DNA of 64,000 nucleotides from Gluconacetobacter sacchari (GCF_014174255.1 NZ_JABEQJ010000013.1:62001-126000); one strand, 5' to 3'; positions 1 through 9,476 are shown, counted from the first letter of the stretch. A program made the numbers and translations. Notes: generated by a model from the sequence alone, not told the origin.

Positions 1-980
1 ACGACGCGACCTCGGCCGTCATCCAGTTGCGGAAGCGCGCGAATTGCGGGCGGTTCCAGTTGCTTTCGGGTGCGATCAGGTAATAGCCGCCGATAAAGAC
101 CCGGCGGAACGCCTGCCCCGGCAGCGTGACCCGGACCAGCGTCCCGCGTTGCAGGTCGTCCCACGCCAGGAAGATGTTGGCCAGCGAGATCCCCTGCCCA
201 TGCCGCGCCGCCGCCAGGGTGATGCTGGCGTGCCCCAGCCGCCCGAACGGCACGAACAGCGCCGGGCTGACTTTGTGGCCCGACAGGAAGATGTGCCATT
301 CCTGGCTGTCCTCCGCCTCGATCAGCGGTTCGGCCAGCAGGTCGGTGATGGTCCGCAGGCGCCCCGCCACCTCGGTCGCCAGATCGGGGCTGGCCACCGG
401 AAACATCGCCGGCCGCGCCAGTTGCACCTTCTTGAAGCCGGGCGGGAAGCTTTCCAGCTCCTTGTCGCGGAGATAGCGGATATCGGCATGCAGATCGTCG
501 CGATCGAAATCGGGAAACCGGTCGAACGGCCGGACCACCAGATTGACCGACGGCTCGCTGCGCCGGAAGGCCCCGACCCGTCCCGCCAGCCAGAGCGAGG
601 CGAAGCCCGAGACGCAACTGATGCGGATCGACTCGTCCATGCGCGGGCGCAGCCGCTCGGTCGCGTGCGACAGGCCATCGAGCGCCCTGATGATCTCCTC
701 GTGATAGGCAAGGCCCTTTTGCGTCAGCGTGCCGCTGGCCCGGTCGATCAACGCGACCCCGACCCAGTCTTCCAGCGTGCGCAGGTGGCGGCCGACGATC
801 GTATGGCTGACGCCCAGATATTCCGCCGCCTTGCGTACGCCGCCGGCATGGCCATAGGCCGCAAAGGCGCGCAAGGCCCCGAAAGGGGGAAGCAGAAGCC
901 GTTTCTTCGTCGACACGATCTGGTCCGCCAGGCTGTCCGGGGCAAGCTTACGGGCCGGCGGCAGGCGCTGTAAAGCCATT
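1..980 (-). CDS. LysR-family transcriptional regulator (3' end beyond window)
   Basis: The reading frame starts at ATG 978-980 (complement) and stays open to the left edge, so the C-terminus and stop are outside the window; about 326 residues are visible. Residues about 35-90 form a LysR winged helix-turn-helix (PFGALRAFAAYGHAGGVRKA, then a GVSHTIVGRHLRTLE-type recognition helix). The rest is a LysR substrate-binding domain of GcvA-like type, with VSGFASLWLAGRVGAF and later PGQAFRRVFIGGYYLIAP. It is divergent from the TonB receptor at 1290 across a 309-bp AT-rich spacer, so it is the obvious candidate regulator of the receptor-aminotransferase-amidase-symporter operon; that link is inference. 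The effector is unknown. Confidence 0.9.
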
Positions 981-1289
981 GGAAACCCGGGGTGCCCACC
1001 CGCCGGCAGGACGTCATCCGTCCCGGCAAGGGGCCGAAACCATGGCCGGCACACGCGGGCCCCGGGTGGAAACTTTTTGTTTCCACGCACGAAGAAAAAG
1101 TCGCTATCGAAACATTTTCAGCCGATGATATCGTTGCTCGTAATGAGATGGATTTATTTTCTCATTGTATGAAATTCAAAATAAAAATCAAAAAATACCG
1201 TCGATGCGTCATTATTCATCGACCATTCCACGGAACGACCCTGTGCAGGCCGGATATGGCCAGACGCTTCACTTCCAGGAGGTCCTGTC
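981..1289. other. Divergent intergenic region between lysR-type gene and TonB receptor
   Basis: This 309-bp spacer carries no gene. Its middle (about 1090-1215) is strikingly AT-rich against the GC-rich surroundings, as expected for divergent promoters. It ends in a strong Shine-Dalgarno sequence (AGGAGG, about 1277-1282) just ahead of the receptor start. An inverted repeat lies at 1200-1223 and is listed separately. I could not fix -35/-10 boxes with confidence. Confidence 0.6.
1200..1223. promoter_or_regulatory. Inverted repeat upstream of TonB receptor operon
   Basis: GTCGATG (1200-1206) and CATCGAC (1217-1223) form perfect 7-bp arms around a 10-nt spacer, 66 bp before the receptor start. 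It could be an operator for the divergent LysR-type regulator or a leader hairpin. No T-run follows, so it is not a terminator. Confidence 0.4.
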
Positions 1290-3740
1290 ATGCGATCACC
1301 GACCCATCCGCGACGACGGCTTCTGATTTCCGGCCCCATCATTGCCTGTAGCGGCATCTGGGTAGTCGGGCCGGATGCCCGGGCCGCGACATCCGACACC
1401 CCCGCCCATCACGCACGCCACGCCACCGCCCAGGGTGCCGGCCCCATCGCCACCCGCGTCGCACCGGCCCCGCCGGCGGCCGAGACCGTTTCCGTCACCG
1501 GCGGCATCACCACGCCGACCGGCGTACGCAACACCACGCCCGGCGGCGGCATGATGCCGGTTCAGACCGCCCCGAAATCGCGCAGCGAGGTCACGCGCGA
1601 TTTCATCGCCAAGAAGCCGGCCAACACCACGGTGCAGGCGATGCTGGCCAGCATGCCCGGCGTGTCCTACGCGCGATCCGATCCATACGGCCAGATCTCG
1701 CGCGGGATCATGGTCCGCGGCCTGAACTACACGCAGGTCGGCTACCTGGTCGAAGGCATTCCGCTGACCGACGCCGTCTATCTCAGCCCCGATGCGATCG
1801 GCGGCAGCCCGGACATGGAAAACGTGTCGTCGGTGGCGCTGACCCAGGGTTCGCCCGACATCAGCAGCCCGGCCTATTATTCGGTGGGCGCCGAAATCCG
1901 CACCACATTGCGCGATCCGGCGCGAACGGCCGGCGGCCTGCTGGAATCCAGCTACGGCACCTGGAACATGAAGAAGGAATTCGCCCGGATCGATACCGGC
2001 GAAATCGGCCATACCGGCATCCGCGCCTTCATGTCCTATTCCTGGAGCTACAACCGGTTCTGGCAGACGCCCGGTTCGCTGACCCGCCACCATGTCGATG
2101 CCAAGGCGATCAAGGAGTGGGGCAACGGCAACAGCGCCGGCGTGACCTTCCTGTGGGGCCATTATACCTCAGCCGGCATCAACGCCAACGGCTCGGCCAA
2201 CCCGACCAAGGCGTCGTTCGAAAAACTCGGCACCTCGTCGCTGTATTACAATACCACCTATACGCCCGGCGTCGGCAGCTACTGGCCGCTGGCGCGCCTG
2301 CGCAACGACGTGCTGGCCATCGTCGCCCCCGTGCGTCTCAACCTGGGCAGCGGGCTGAAACTCTCGGTCACGCCCTATTTCATCAGTTGGGACAAATGGA
2401 CCAACTACGGCGAAACCATCAGCCAGGACCACAGCTATTACGGCACCCACCTGGTCGGTCCGCTCAGCCTGCCTGATGTCGGTGCCAACGGCAGGCAGAC
2501 GGTCGAGGTCGTCGACCCGCAGCACCAGCACATGCTCAGCCTGATGACGGACCTGGCCTGGACCCGTGGCCACAACACGCTGCGCGCCGGATACTGGTAT
2601 TCCTATCTCGACATGACCGAACGGGCCAACTACGCGGCGACCAGCGCCCAGGGCCTGCCGGCCAATGCCTGGGGGCGCTTTGGCGTGACCACCGCCGACG
2701 GACAGGTGATGTCGGGGTGGGACATCGTGTTCCGCCAGCAGACAAACGCCATATTCATCGAGGATACCTATACCGCCTTCGACGACCGGCTGAAACTGAA
2801 TGCCGGCTTCAAGGAAGTCATGATGCAGCGCTGGGTCAGCAACCTGATCCCCGGCGCCGCGACCTACAAGAACGGCGCGAACTATGCCGAGCCGCTGCCG
2901 CAGGTCTCGGCCAGCTTCGACATCACGCCCAACGACCAGATCTATGTCAACGGCACCACCAGCTTCAAGGCACCCGACCGCAGCGAAGCCTATATCGACA
3001 TCTATGACGCCGCGTCCCCCATCCCGATCCAGGGCCATCCGCAGGACATGAAGCCCGAATACGCGATCGGCGAGGAACTGGGCTATCGCCACAATGGACT
3101 GGTGCATCTGTCGGCGGCGCTGTTCAACTACAACATGGTCAATCACGACGTGCTGTCGACCGCCTTCGTCGGCGGATCGCTGGTCACGGCGCCGATCATT
3201 CTGGGCGGGCAGACCATTCGCGGCGCGCAGCTCGAAATCGGGCTGCGTCCCTGGCATCATTTCAGCCCGTATGCCTCGGGCTCGTACGTCCATGCGACGA
3301 CCGACAACGATTTCAAGGTCGGCAACGACGTGCTGCCCACGGCCGGCAAGATCGCGGTCAACACGCCCGCCTTCGCCGGGGCGATCGGGCTGGCCTATGA
3401 CGACGGCACCTATTTCGGAAATTTCAACCTGAATTACATCGGCAGCCGCTACAGCACCTTCATGAATGACGAGAGCATGCCGGGTTACCTGACATCCGAC
3501 ATCACGCTGGGCTACCGGATGCCGAACCTCCATGTCGCGCACGCCACGCTGTACCGGCCGCAGTTTCAGTTGAACCTGATGAATATCGGGAACAACATCT
3601 ACTATGCCCAGGCGGCGGGCCTGACATCCAATGCGCACACCATGACGGGCCTGCACGGCACGACCATCGCGGGCAAGAGCCCGACCTACCAGATCGGCGG
3701 CGGCTTCGCGATCGCCGGCGCCATCACGGTCGGATTCTGA
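1290..3740 (+). CDS. TonB-dependent outer-membrane receptor
   Basis: This 816-residue receptor would take up an unidentified substrate across the outer membrane using TonB energy. A signal peptide ends near residue 32. A TonB-box-like ETVSVTG sits at about 65-71, followed by the plug domain (AMLASMPGVSYARSDPYGQ, SRGIMVRGLNYTQVGYLVEG, then GSPDISSPAYYS). A long beta-barrel ends in the terminal Phe (ITVGF) expected for outer-membrane insertion. The start is fixed by AGGAGG eight bases upstream. The plug and C-terminus are paralogous to the two receptors at 47770-53487. A 42-bp gap leads to the aminotransferase, suggesting co-transcription with the amine/amide genes; that context implies an organic amine conjugate or chelate as ligand rather than proving it. 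Confidence 0.93.
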   Translation: MRSPTHPRRRLLISGPIIACSGIWVVGPDARAATSDTPAHHARHATAQGAGPIATRVAPAPPAAETVSVTGGITTPTGVRNTTPGGGMMPVQTAPKSRSEVTRDFIAKKPANTTVQAMLASMPGVSYARSDPYGQISRGIMVRGLNYTQVGYLVEGIPLTDAVYLSPDAIGGSPDMENVSSVALTQGSPDISSPAYYSVGAEIRTTLRDPARTAGGLLESSYGTWNMKKEFARIDTGEIGHTGIRAFMSYSWSYNRFWQTPGSLTRHHVDAKAIKEWGNGNSAGVTFLWGHYTSAGINANGSANPTKASFEKLGTSSLYYNTTYTPGVGSYWPLARLRNDVLAIVAPVRLNLGSGLKLSVTPYFISWDKWTNYGETISQDHSYYGTHLVGPLSLPDVGANGRQTVEVVDPQHQHMLSLMTDLAWTRGHNTLRAGYWYSYLDMTERANYAATSAQGLPANAWGRFGVTTADGQVMSGWDIVFRQQTNAIFIEDTYTAFDDRLKLNAGFKEVMMQRWVSNLIPGAATYKNGANYAEPLPQVSASFDITPNDQIYVNGTTSFKAPDRSEAYIDIYDAASPIPIQGHPQDMKPEYAIGEELGYRHNGLVHLSAALFNYNMVNHDVLSTAFVGGSLVTAPIILGGQTIRGAQLEIGLRPWHHFSPYASGSYVHATTDNDFKVGNDVLPTAGKIAVNTPAFAGAIGLAYDDGTYFGNFNLNYIGSRYSTFMNDESMPGYLTSDITLGYRMPNLHVAHATLYRPQFQLNLMNIGNNIYYAQAAGLTSNAHTMTGLHGTTIAGKSPTYQIGGGFAIAGAITVGF

Positions 3741-3782
3741 CGACAGGAAACACATGCTTACAGATCAGGAAATATCTATAGT

Positions 3783-5153
3783 ATGACGCAGGATATCATG
3801 ACAACGGAAATGCGCGACGCCCGCTACGTCATGCATCCGCTGACCGACGCCCGCGCGAATCTGCAAAGCGGGTCGCTCATCATCGACCGGGGCGAGGGGA
3901 TCCATGTCTACGACCTGGCGGGCAACCGCTATATCGAGGCGATGGCCGGCCTGTGGAGCGTCGGGCTGGGCTTCAGCGAGACCCGGCTGATCGAGGCCGC
4001 GACGCGGCAGATGGAACGCCTGCCCTATTACCACCCCTTCACCCAGAAGGGGCATGGTCCGATGGTCGACCTGGCGGAACGGCTGGTGACGATGGCACCG
4101 GTGCCGATGAGCAAGGCGTTCTTCACCAATTCGGGCTCCGAGGCCAACGACACCGTCATCAAGATGCTGTGGTATCGGGCGAATGCCCTGGGCCAGACGT
4201 GCCGCAAGAAGATCATCAGCCGGCATCGCGCCTATCACGGCATTACCGTCGCGGCGGGCAGCCTGACGGGTATCCCCGCCAACCATACCGGTTTCGACCT
4301 GCCGCTGCCCGGATTTCTGCACCTGACCACGCCGCATTATCGCCGCTTCGCGCAGCCGGGCGAAAGCGAGGAGGATTTCGCCACCCGCCTGGCCACGGAA
4401 CTGGAAGAACTGATCCTGCGCGAGGGGCCGGACACCATCGCCGCCTTTTTCGGCGAGCCGGTGATGGGCGCCGGCGGCGTGATCGTGCCGCCGCGCACCT
4501 ATTGGGAAAAGATCCAGGCCGTGCTGGCCCGGTACGAGATCCTGCTGGTCGCCGACGAAGTCATCTGCGGCTTCGGCCGCACCGGCCGCATGTTCGGCTG
4601 CGAAACATACGACATCCGCCCCGACGTCATGGTGCTGTCCAAGCAGTTATCGTCGTCCTACCTGCCGATTTCCGCCATCCTGCTGAACGGGAAACTGTTC
4701 GAACCGATCGCGGACCAGACGCATGCCATCGGCACGTTCGGCCATGGCTTTACCGGCGGCGGCCATCCGGTCGCCGCCGCCGTGGCGATCGAGACGCTGC
4801 GCATCATCGAGGAACGCGACCTGGTAGCCCACGCCGCCGCGATCGGCGAGCGGATGCAGCAGCGCCTGGCCACGCTGGCCGATCACCCGCTTGTCGACGA
4901 GATCCGGGGCGTGGGGCTGATGGCGGCGGTGGAACTGACGCCGTCGCGCGCTGCCGACCCCGCGTCATGGCCCGTGGGCGCGCTGGGGCGCCGGGCCGCG
5001 CTGCATCTACAGCAGCATGGGGTGATTGCGCGCTCCGTGGGCGACGCGCTGACCTTCTGCCCGCCGATGATCATCGACGGTGCGGGAATCGACGCCATCG
5101 TGACGGCGCTGCGCACCGCACTTGATCTCTGCCTGAAGGAAATGGCGCCATGA
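3783..5153 (+). CDS. Class III PLP-dependent aminotransferase (omega-amino acid type)
   Basis: The 456-residue protein is a fold-type I, class III aminotransferase of the omega-amino acid:pyruvate group. Visible features are the substrate-side GLWSVGLGF segment, the cofactor-phosphate motif FFTNSGSEANDTVIKMLW, ADEVICGFGRTGRMFGCE around the conserved Asp, and the PLP lysine at about K287 in VLSKQLSSSYLP. Such enzymes move the terminal amino group of beta-alanine, GABA, taurine or diamines to pyruvate; the substrate cannot be read from sequence. It overlaps the downstream amidase by ATGA, so translation is probably coupled. An acetylornithine aminotransferase is encoded separately at 33702, so this one is a catabolic paralogue. 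Confidence 0.88.
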   Translation: MTQDIMTTEMRDARYVMHPLTDARANLQSGSLIIDRGEGIHVYDLAGNRYIEAMAGLWSVGLGFSETRLIEAATRQMERLPYYHPFTQKGHGPMVDLAERLVTMAPVPMSKAFFTNSGSEANDTVIKMLWYRANALGQTCRKKIISRHRAYHGITVAAGSLTGIPANHTGFDLPLPGFLHLTTPHYRRFAQPGESEEDFATRLATELEELILREGPDTIAAFFGEPVMGAGGVIVPPRTYWEKIQAVLARYEILLVADEVICGFGRTGRMFGCETYDIRPDVMVLSKQLSSSYLPISAILLNGKLFEPIADQTHAIGTFGHGFTGGGHPVAAAVAIETLRIIEERDLVAHAAAIGERMQQRLATLADHPLVDEIRGVGLMAAVELTPSRAADPASWPVGALGRRAALHLQQHGVIARSVGDALTFCPPMIIDGAGIDAIVTALRTALDLCLKEMAP

Positions 5154-6565
5154 CCGATCTGTGCGATATCGACGCGACGACCCTGCTGGCGCTGTATGCG
5201 AGCGGCGCGGTCTCGCCGGTCGAGGTCACCCGTGCGGTTCTGGATCGCGCCGCCGCCATGCAGCCGGTGCTCAATCCGTTCGTGCGGATCGACGCCGAAC
5301 CCGCGCTGGCCGCCGCCGCCGCCTCGGAACGGGCTTGGCGCGCCGGCCTGCCGACCCGGCCGCTGGAGGGCGTGCCGGTCTCGATCAAGGATACCGCGAT
5401 GACGCGGGGCTGGGTTCTGGGGCGCGGGTCGCGCCTGTCGATCGGCCAGCCGGCGGCCACCGAGGACGCGCCGTCGGTGGCGCGGCTGCGTGCGGCGGGG
5501 GCGGTCATCTATGCCTGCACCACGACGTGCGAGGGCGGGTGGAAAGCGGTGACCGACAGTCCGCTGACCGGCATCACCCGCAATGCCCACGATCCGGCGG
5601 TCACCCCCGGCGGCAGCAGCGGGGGCGCCGGGGCCGCGCTGGCCTCGGGCTGCGGCCCGCTGGCGCTGGGCAGCGACGGCGGCGGCTCGGTGCGCGTGCC
5701 CGCTAGCTTCAGCGGCATCTTCGGCATGAAGGCGACCTTCGGCCGGGTGCCGCAATGGCCGATCGGACCCCATTATTCCGATCTGTCGCATTACGGACCG
5801 ATGACGCGTTCGGTCGCCGATGCGGCGCTGATGCTTTCGGTAATGGAAGGATACCATCCCAGGGACCCGTACAGCTTTCCGCCGGCGGCACCCGGCGCCT
5901 TTCTGGCCGGCCCGCTGGCGCTGACGGGCCTGCGCGTGGGCGTGACGGAGGATTTCGGCTGCCTGCCTGTCGATCCGGCAGTACGGACCGTCTTCCGCGC
6001 CGCCGTCGCGCGGGCCGAACTGGCGGGCGCGACCCTGGTGCCGGTACCGGATTTCGCGGATTGGCGGCCTACCTACCGCATATTGTGGCAGGCCGGCGCG
6101 TGGCAGGCGCTGCGCCACCTGCCGGCCGAGCGGCTGGACCTGGTCGATCCCGCGTTCCGCGCCGAGGCGTTCAAGGGCGCCGCCATCCCGACCGGCGACC
6201 TGATCGAGGCGCAGATGCGCCGCATCGCCTACCGGCAGGAGGCCGCGCGCCTGTACGAGACGATGGATGTCATGCTGTCGCCCAGCGTGTCGGTCCTGCC
6301 CTTCACCGCCGGACGGACCGTCCCCGATGCCTCGTGGCCCGACTGGCTGGAATGGGGCGGCTTCGCGTTCCTGGGCAATATGACCGGCCAGCCGGCGGCG
6401 TCGATCCCCGCCGGCTTCTCGGCGTCGGGCCTGCCGGTCGGGGTGCAGGTGTCGGGCCGTGGGCAGGACGACGTGACGGTCATGCGCGTCTGCCAGACCC
6501 TGGAGGGGCATCTGGCGGAGGGACGCCGCGCGCCGTCGCAGGTCGTGGAGCGGCTGAACGCCTGA
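5150..6565 (+). CDS. Amidase-signature family amidase
   Basis: The 471-residue protein belongs to the amidase signature family of Ser-cisSer-Lys hydrolases, which release ammonia or an amine from amides. The triad is readable: K80 in GVPVSIKDT, cis-Ser S156 in PGGSSGGAGAALASG, and nucleophile S180 in LGSDGGGSVRVPASFSGIFG. Length is normal for single-domain amidases. No GatB or GatC gene is nearby and the C-terminus differs from GatA, so a tRNA amidotransferase role is unlikely. It sits between the aminotransferase (ATGA overlap) and the symporter (31-bp gap), so it probably hydrolyses an imported amide whose amine product is then transaminated. The substrate is unknown. Confidence 0.88.
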   Translation: MTDLCDIDATTLLALYASGAVSPVEVTRAVLDRAAAMQPVLNPFVRIDAEPALAAAAASERAWRAGLPTRPLEGVPVSIKDTAMTRGWVLGRGSRLSIGQPAATEDAPSVARLRAAGAVIYACTTTCEGGWKAVTDSPLTGITRNAHDPAVTPGGSSGGAGAALASGCGPLALGSDGGGSVRVPASFSGIFGMKATFGRVPQWPIGPHYSDLSHYGPMTRSVADAALMLSVMEGYHPRDPYSFPPAAPGAFLAGPLALTGLRVGVTEDFGCLPVDPAVRTVFRAAVARAELAGATLVPVPDFADWRPTYRILWQAGAWQALRHLPAERLDLVDPAFRAEAFKGAAIPTGDLIEAQMRRIAYRQEAARLYETMDVMLSPSVSVLPFTAGRTVPDASWPDWLEWGGFAFLGNMTGQPAASIPAGFSASGLPVGVQVSGRGQDDVTVMRVCQTLEGHLAEGRRAPSQVVERLNA

Positions 6566-6596
6566 CGGCCAGGGCAGATCGAAGGGAGGAGCGCCG

Positions 6597-8114
6597 ATGG
6601 GCATCGCATTCGGAATCGTCGGCCTGTTCTGTGCCGGCCTGGTCGTGCTGTTGCAGGCCAGCTACCGCAAGGACCGGTCATTCTCGGACTATGCGGTCGG
6701 GGGCCGGTCGTACGGGGCATGGCTGCAATCCATGTCGTTCCTGAACAGTTGGTGGCCCGGCGGCCTTCTGCTCTCGCTGACCGGCATGGCGCTGGGCAGC
6801 GGCGTGGTCGCTTTCTACATGCCGATCTACAGCCTGCTCACCGTGCTGCTGATGTATCTGATGGCGCGGCGGGTCTGGCTGTGGGGGGCGGCGAACGACC
6901 TGAAGACCCAGGCCGACCTGCTGCGGCTGCGCTATGATTCCACGGCGCTGGCGGTCACATCGGCGGTCGTCAGCGTGGTGTCGATCATGCCCTGGCTGGT
7001 GTTGGGCTTCAAAAGCCTGGGCGCGATGTTTTCCGCCCTGTCGCTGGGCCGGCTGACGCCGGGCCAGGCGGTGGCCTGCGGTGTGGCGCTGATCCTGGCG
7101 CGGCAGGTCTGGACCATCCGCATGGGCATGCGCGGCCTGGTCATCTCGGACATGTATCAGGGGATCGTCGCCTATGTCGGCGGCACCGCGCTGATCCTGG
7201 GTCTGATCGCCTGGATGGCGGGACAGGGCCTGTCGCCGGCACGCCTGCCCGCGCATCTGCTGCGGGTGCCGGGTGCCGACGGTGCCGGCGGCGGCCCGCT
7301 GACCCTGTTCTCGATGATCCTGACCGGCACGCTCGGCGGCTGGTGCTGGCCGCCGATCTTCGTGCGGCTGTATACCGCCGACAGCGTCCGCAGCATGTTG
7401 CGCGCCGGAGTGTTCAGCGCGCCGCTGTCGCTGCTGTTCTCGATGGCGCTGGTGGTACTGGGCCTGATGGCCGCCGCCCTGCCCGGCCTGCATGGCGACG
7501 CGGACATGGCGTGGTTCGAGGTGGCCCGCCTGGCGGCGGGGCCGGTCGGGCTGGGCCTGGCCGGTACGGTGATGCTGGCGGCGACGATGGGCGGGGTGGA
7601 CGCCATCATCCAGGCCATGGGCACCCAGGTCGCCAACGACATCGTGGGCGCCGGCCGCGTGCTGCCCTACCGGACGTCGATCCTGACGGCCAAGGGCACC
7701 ATGGCCGTCGCCACCGCGCTGGCCGCCGGCATCGCCTGCCTGCCGATCGCGCATCTGTCGATGCTGGCGCTGCTGTCCTACCAGGGCATCATCCAGGTCG
7801 CGGTCGCGCAATATGGCGGACTGTTCTGGCAGCGGGGCACCGCCACCGCCGGCATCGCCGGCATGATCGCGGGCTTTGCCACCGCCATCCTGCTGGAAAC
7901 GGCGTTCCACGGCGCGGCAGGCCATTTCTGGGGGCTGAGTTCCGGCGTGATCGGGCTCGCGGTCAATGCCGCGACCTATATCGCCCTGTCGCTGCTGGCC
8001 CCCCACGGGGCAGCCGAAACCCGCCGGGTCGCCCTGTTGTTCGCCGGCACCGGGGAGCAGCGCGACACCCTGGCCGTTCCCTCCATTCCCCTGCCGCAGG
8101 AAGATACCGCATGA
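6597..8114 (+). CDS. Sodium:solute symporter (SSS family)
   Basis: This 505-residue inner-membrane protein has about 13 hydrophobic segments and the SSS hallmark after the first helix (SFSDYAVGGRSYGAWLQSMS), then GLVISDMYQGIVAYVGGTA mid-protein. Family members import solutes such as pantothenate, proline, urea, short acids or quaternary amines with Na+. A good Shine-Dalgarno (GGGAGG) precedes the ATG. Its stop overlaps the start of a 91-residue two-helix protein, an arrangement seen for SSS carriers with a small partner subunit. Operon position after the amidase suggests it imports the amide or amine used by this cluster. Confidence 0.88.
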   Translation: MGIAFGIVGLFCAGLVVLLQASYRKDRSFSDYAVGGRSYGAWLQSMSFLNSWWPGGLLLSLTGMALGSGVVAFYMPIYSLLTVLLMYLMARRVWLWGAANDLKTQADLLRLRYDSTALAVTSAVVSVVSIMPWLVLGFKSLGAMFSALSLGRLTPGQAVACGVALILARQVWTIRMGMRGLVISDMYQGIVAYVGGTALILGLIAWMAGQGLSPARLPAHLLRVPGADGAGGGPLTLFSMILTGTLGGWCWPPIFVRLYTADSVRSMLRAGVFSAPLSLLFSMALVVLGLMAAALPGLHGDADMAWFEVARLAAGPVGLGLAGTVMLAATMGGVDAIIQAMGTQVANDIVGAGRVLPYRTSILTAKGTMAVATALAAGIACLPIAHLSMLALLSYQGIIQVAVAQYGGLFWQRGTATAGIAGMIAGFATAILLETAFHGAAGHFWGLSSGVIGLAVNAATYIALSLLAPHGAAETRRVALLFAGTGEQRDTLAVPSIPLPQEDTA

Positions 8115-8386
8115 CCCCGCTCCGCCCCCGCGCCACGCCGATCGTCGCCTGGATGGCCGCGAACTTCGCCGCCGCCCTGCTGCCTCCGGTCTATCTTTCT
8201 CTGGGCATCGCCACCCTGGTGCTGCCCGGCCTGCCCTGGTCGATCGCCTATTTCCTGGGGCTGGGTCTGTCGATCGTCGGCTGCCTGCTGGCGGCCTATC
8301 GCGACGATGAAAGACGCGGCTATTTCACCACCTGTTCCGCGCAGGACGGAGATCGCGCCGGCAGACCGTCCGACCATCCCGTATGA
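8111..8386 (+). CDS. Small two-helix membrane protein, probable symporter partner
   Basis: A 91-residue protein whose ATG overlaps the symporter TGA (ATGA), so the two are translationally coupled. It has a short basic N-terminus, a first helix (about 12-35, WMAANFAAALLPPVYLSLG), a Pro-rich turn (VLPGLPWS), a second helix (about 45-65, IAYFLGLGLSIVGCLLAAY) and a charged tail. The pattern resembles the DUF3311/YhdT-like small proteins encoded beside SSS transporters. Family membership is by pattern only. Confidence 0.7.
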   Translation: MTPLRPRATPIVAWMAANFAAALLPPVYLSLGIATLVLPGLPWSIAYFLGLGLSIVGCLLAAYRDDERRGYFTTCSAQDGDRAGRPSDHPV

Positions 8387-8390
8387 AACC

Positions 8391-9347
8391 TCACGGTTCC
8401 ACCCGATCGGCGGCGGGGGGCATGCCGAAGGCATCGCGATAAGCGCGGGAAAAGCTCGACCGGCTTTCGAACCCCGTGGCGGCGGCGATTTCGGTCACCA
8501 TCAGGTCGGTCTCGCGCAGCATCGTGCGGGCGCGGGCCAGGCGCAGCCCGCGATGATGCGCCACCATCCCCCGGCCGAACGCCTGAAGGAATACCCGTTC
8601 CAGATGCCGTGCGGAGCAATGGGCGATGGCGGCCAGTTCGCCGATATCCAGTCGGCGGTCGGTCGTCTGTTCCATCAGGGCGACCACCCGCGCCAGCCGG
8701 CGGTTATGCGCCACCGAACGACCACGCTGCGGTGCCTTCTGCGCCGCGCCGGAGCGGCGGATGATCGTGTGGATGAACTGTTCCGACACACGCCGCGCGA
8801 AGCGCGCGCCGCGCAGGTCGGCGATGCGCGCGAGCATGAGGTCGATCGACGCCGTGCCACCCGCGCAGGTGAAGATGGCGCCGTGATCCTCGAACAATTC
8901 TTCCGACGCGATCCAGTCCGGAAACGCCTCGACGAAAGCGGGCCGGGCCTCCCAATGCATCGTCATCGGCGTGTCGCGCCCGACCCCGGCCCGCGCCAGC
9001 AGGAAGGCGCCGGTATCGATCCCGCCTAGTTGGGTACCGCGCCGCGCCAGCGCGCGCAGCGTCCGGTCATGCGCCCGCGCCGGCCCCGCCAGCGGCGAGA
9101 AGCCCGCGCAGACCACCAGCCAATCCAGCGACGGCGCATCCGCGCGCACCGCATCGGCCAGCGGCCGCGCCGCCTCCATGCGCATGGCGTTGGACGCCAT
9201 GACCGGCCCGCCATCCAGCGACAGGATATCCCACTGGTACAGCGCCTGCCCGGCCAGCCGGTTCGCGACCCGCAACGGCTCCGCCGCGCAGAGAAACCCC
9301 AGCGCCGAAAAGCGGGGAATCAGCAGGAAACCGATGCGGCATGTCAT
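8391..9347 (-). CDS. cdhR: GlxA-type AraC-family regulator, CdhR-like carnitine regulator
   Basis: The 318-residue protein has an N-terminal DJ-1/PfpI-like domain ([33 protein letters not shown]) and a C-terminal AraC double helix-turn-helix (about 215-318: [20 protein letters not shown] and [20 protein letters not shown]). This is the GlxA architecture of CdhR, the activator of carnitine catabolism in Pseudomonas. It is divergent from cdhC by 129 bp, the same neighbourhood as CdhR, and an inverted repeat lies in that spacer. The start was placed at 9347 because the reading frame upstream lacks family similarity. Probable ligand: carnitine or a catabolite (inference). Confidence 0.82.
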   Translation of the reverse strand: MTCRIGFLLIPRFSALGFLCAAEPLRVANRLAGQALYQWDILSLDGGPVMASNAMRMEAARPLADAVRADAPSLDWLVVCAGFSPLAGPARAHDRTLRALARRGTQLGGIDTGAFLLARAGVGRDTPMTMHWEARPAFVEAFPDWIASEELFEDHGAIFTCAGGTASIDLMLARIADLRGARFARRVSEQFIHTIIRRSGAAQKAPQRGRSVAHNRRLARVVALMEQTTDRRLDIGELAAIAHCSARHLERVFLQAFGRGMVAHHRGLRLARARTMLRETDLMVTEIAAATGFESRSSFSRAYRDAFGMPPAADRVEP

Positions 9348-9427
9348 GGGCGCTACCGTATCGTGGCGGAAAGCGGCACGCAAAGGGCGGGAATGGTCAC
9401 GCATGCCGGGGCGGCGCGCGCGACACT

Positions 9428-9458
9428 CGATGCGGGACAGAATGCCGACTGTCCATCG
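9428..9458. promoter_or_regulatory. Inverted repeat in the cdhR-cdhC divergent promoter
   Basis: GGACAG (9435-9440) and CTGTCC (9449-9454) pair perfectly around 8 nt. CGAT (9428-9431) and ATCG (9455-9458) extend the symmetry on the outside with unequal spacing. It lies 19-49 bp before the cdhC start. Candidate binding site for the GlxA/AraC regulator or a repressor; function inferred from position. Confidence 0.4.
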
Positions 9459-9476
9459 GCACGAGGACGAACCCGC

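Noticed and set aside
1200-1223. Inverted repeat considered as a terminator
   Set aside because: Ten-nt loop, moderate GC and no following T-run; position just before a start codon fits regulation better.
5150-6565. Amidase considered as GatA of the tRNA amidotransferase
   Set aside because: No gatB or gatC nearby, operon with catabolic and transport genes, and C-terminal half unlike GatA.
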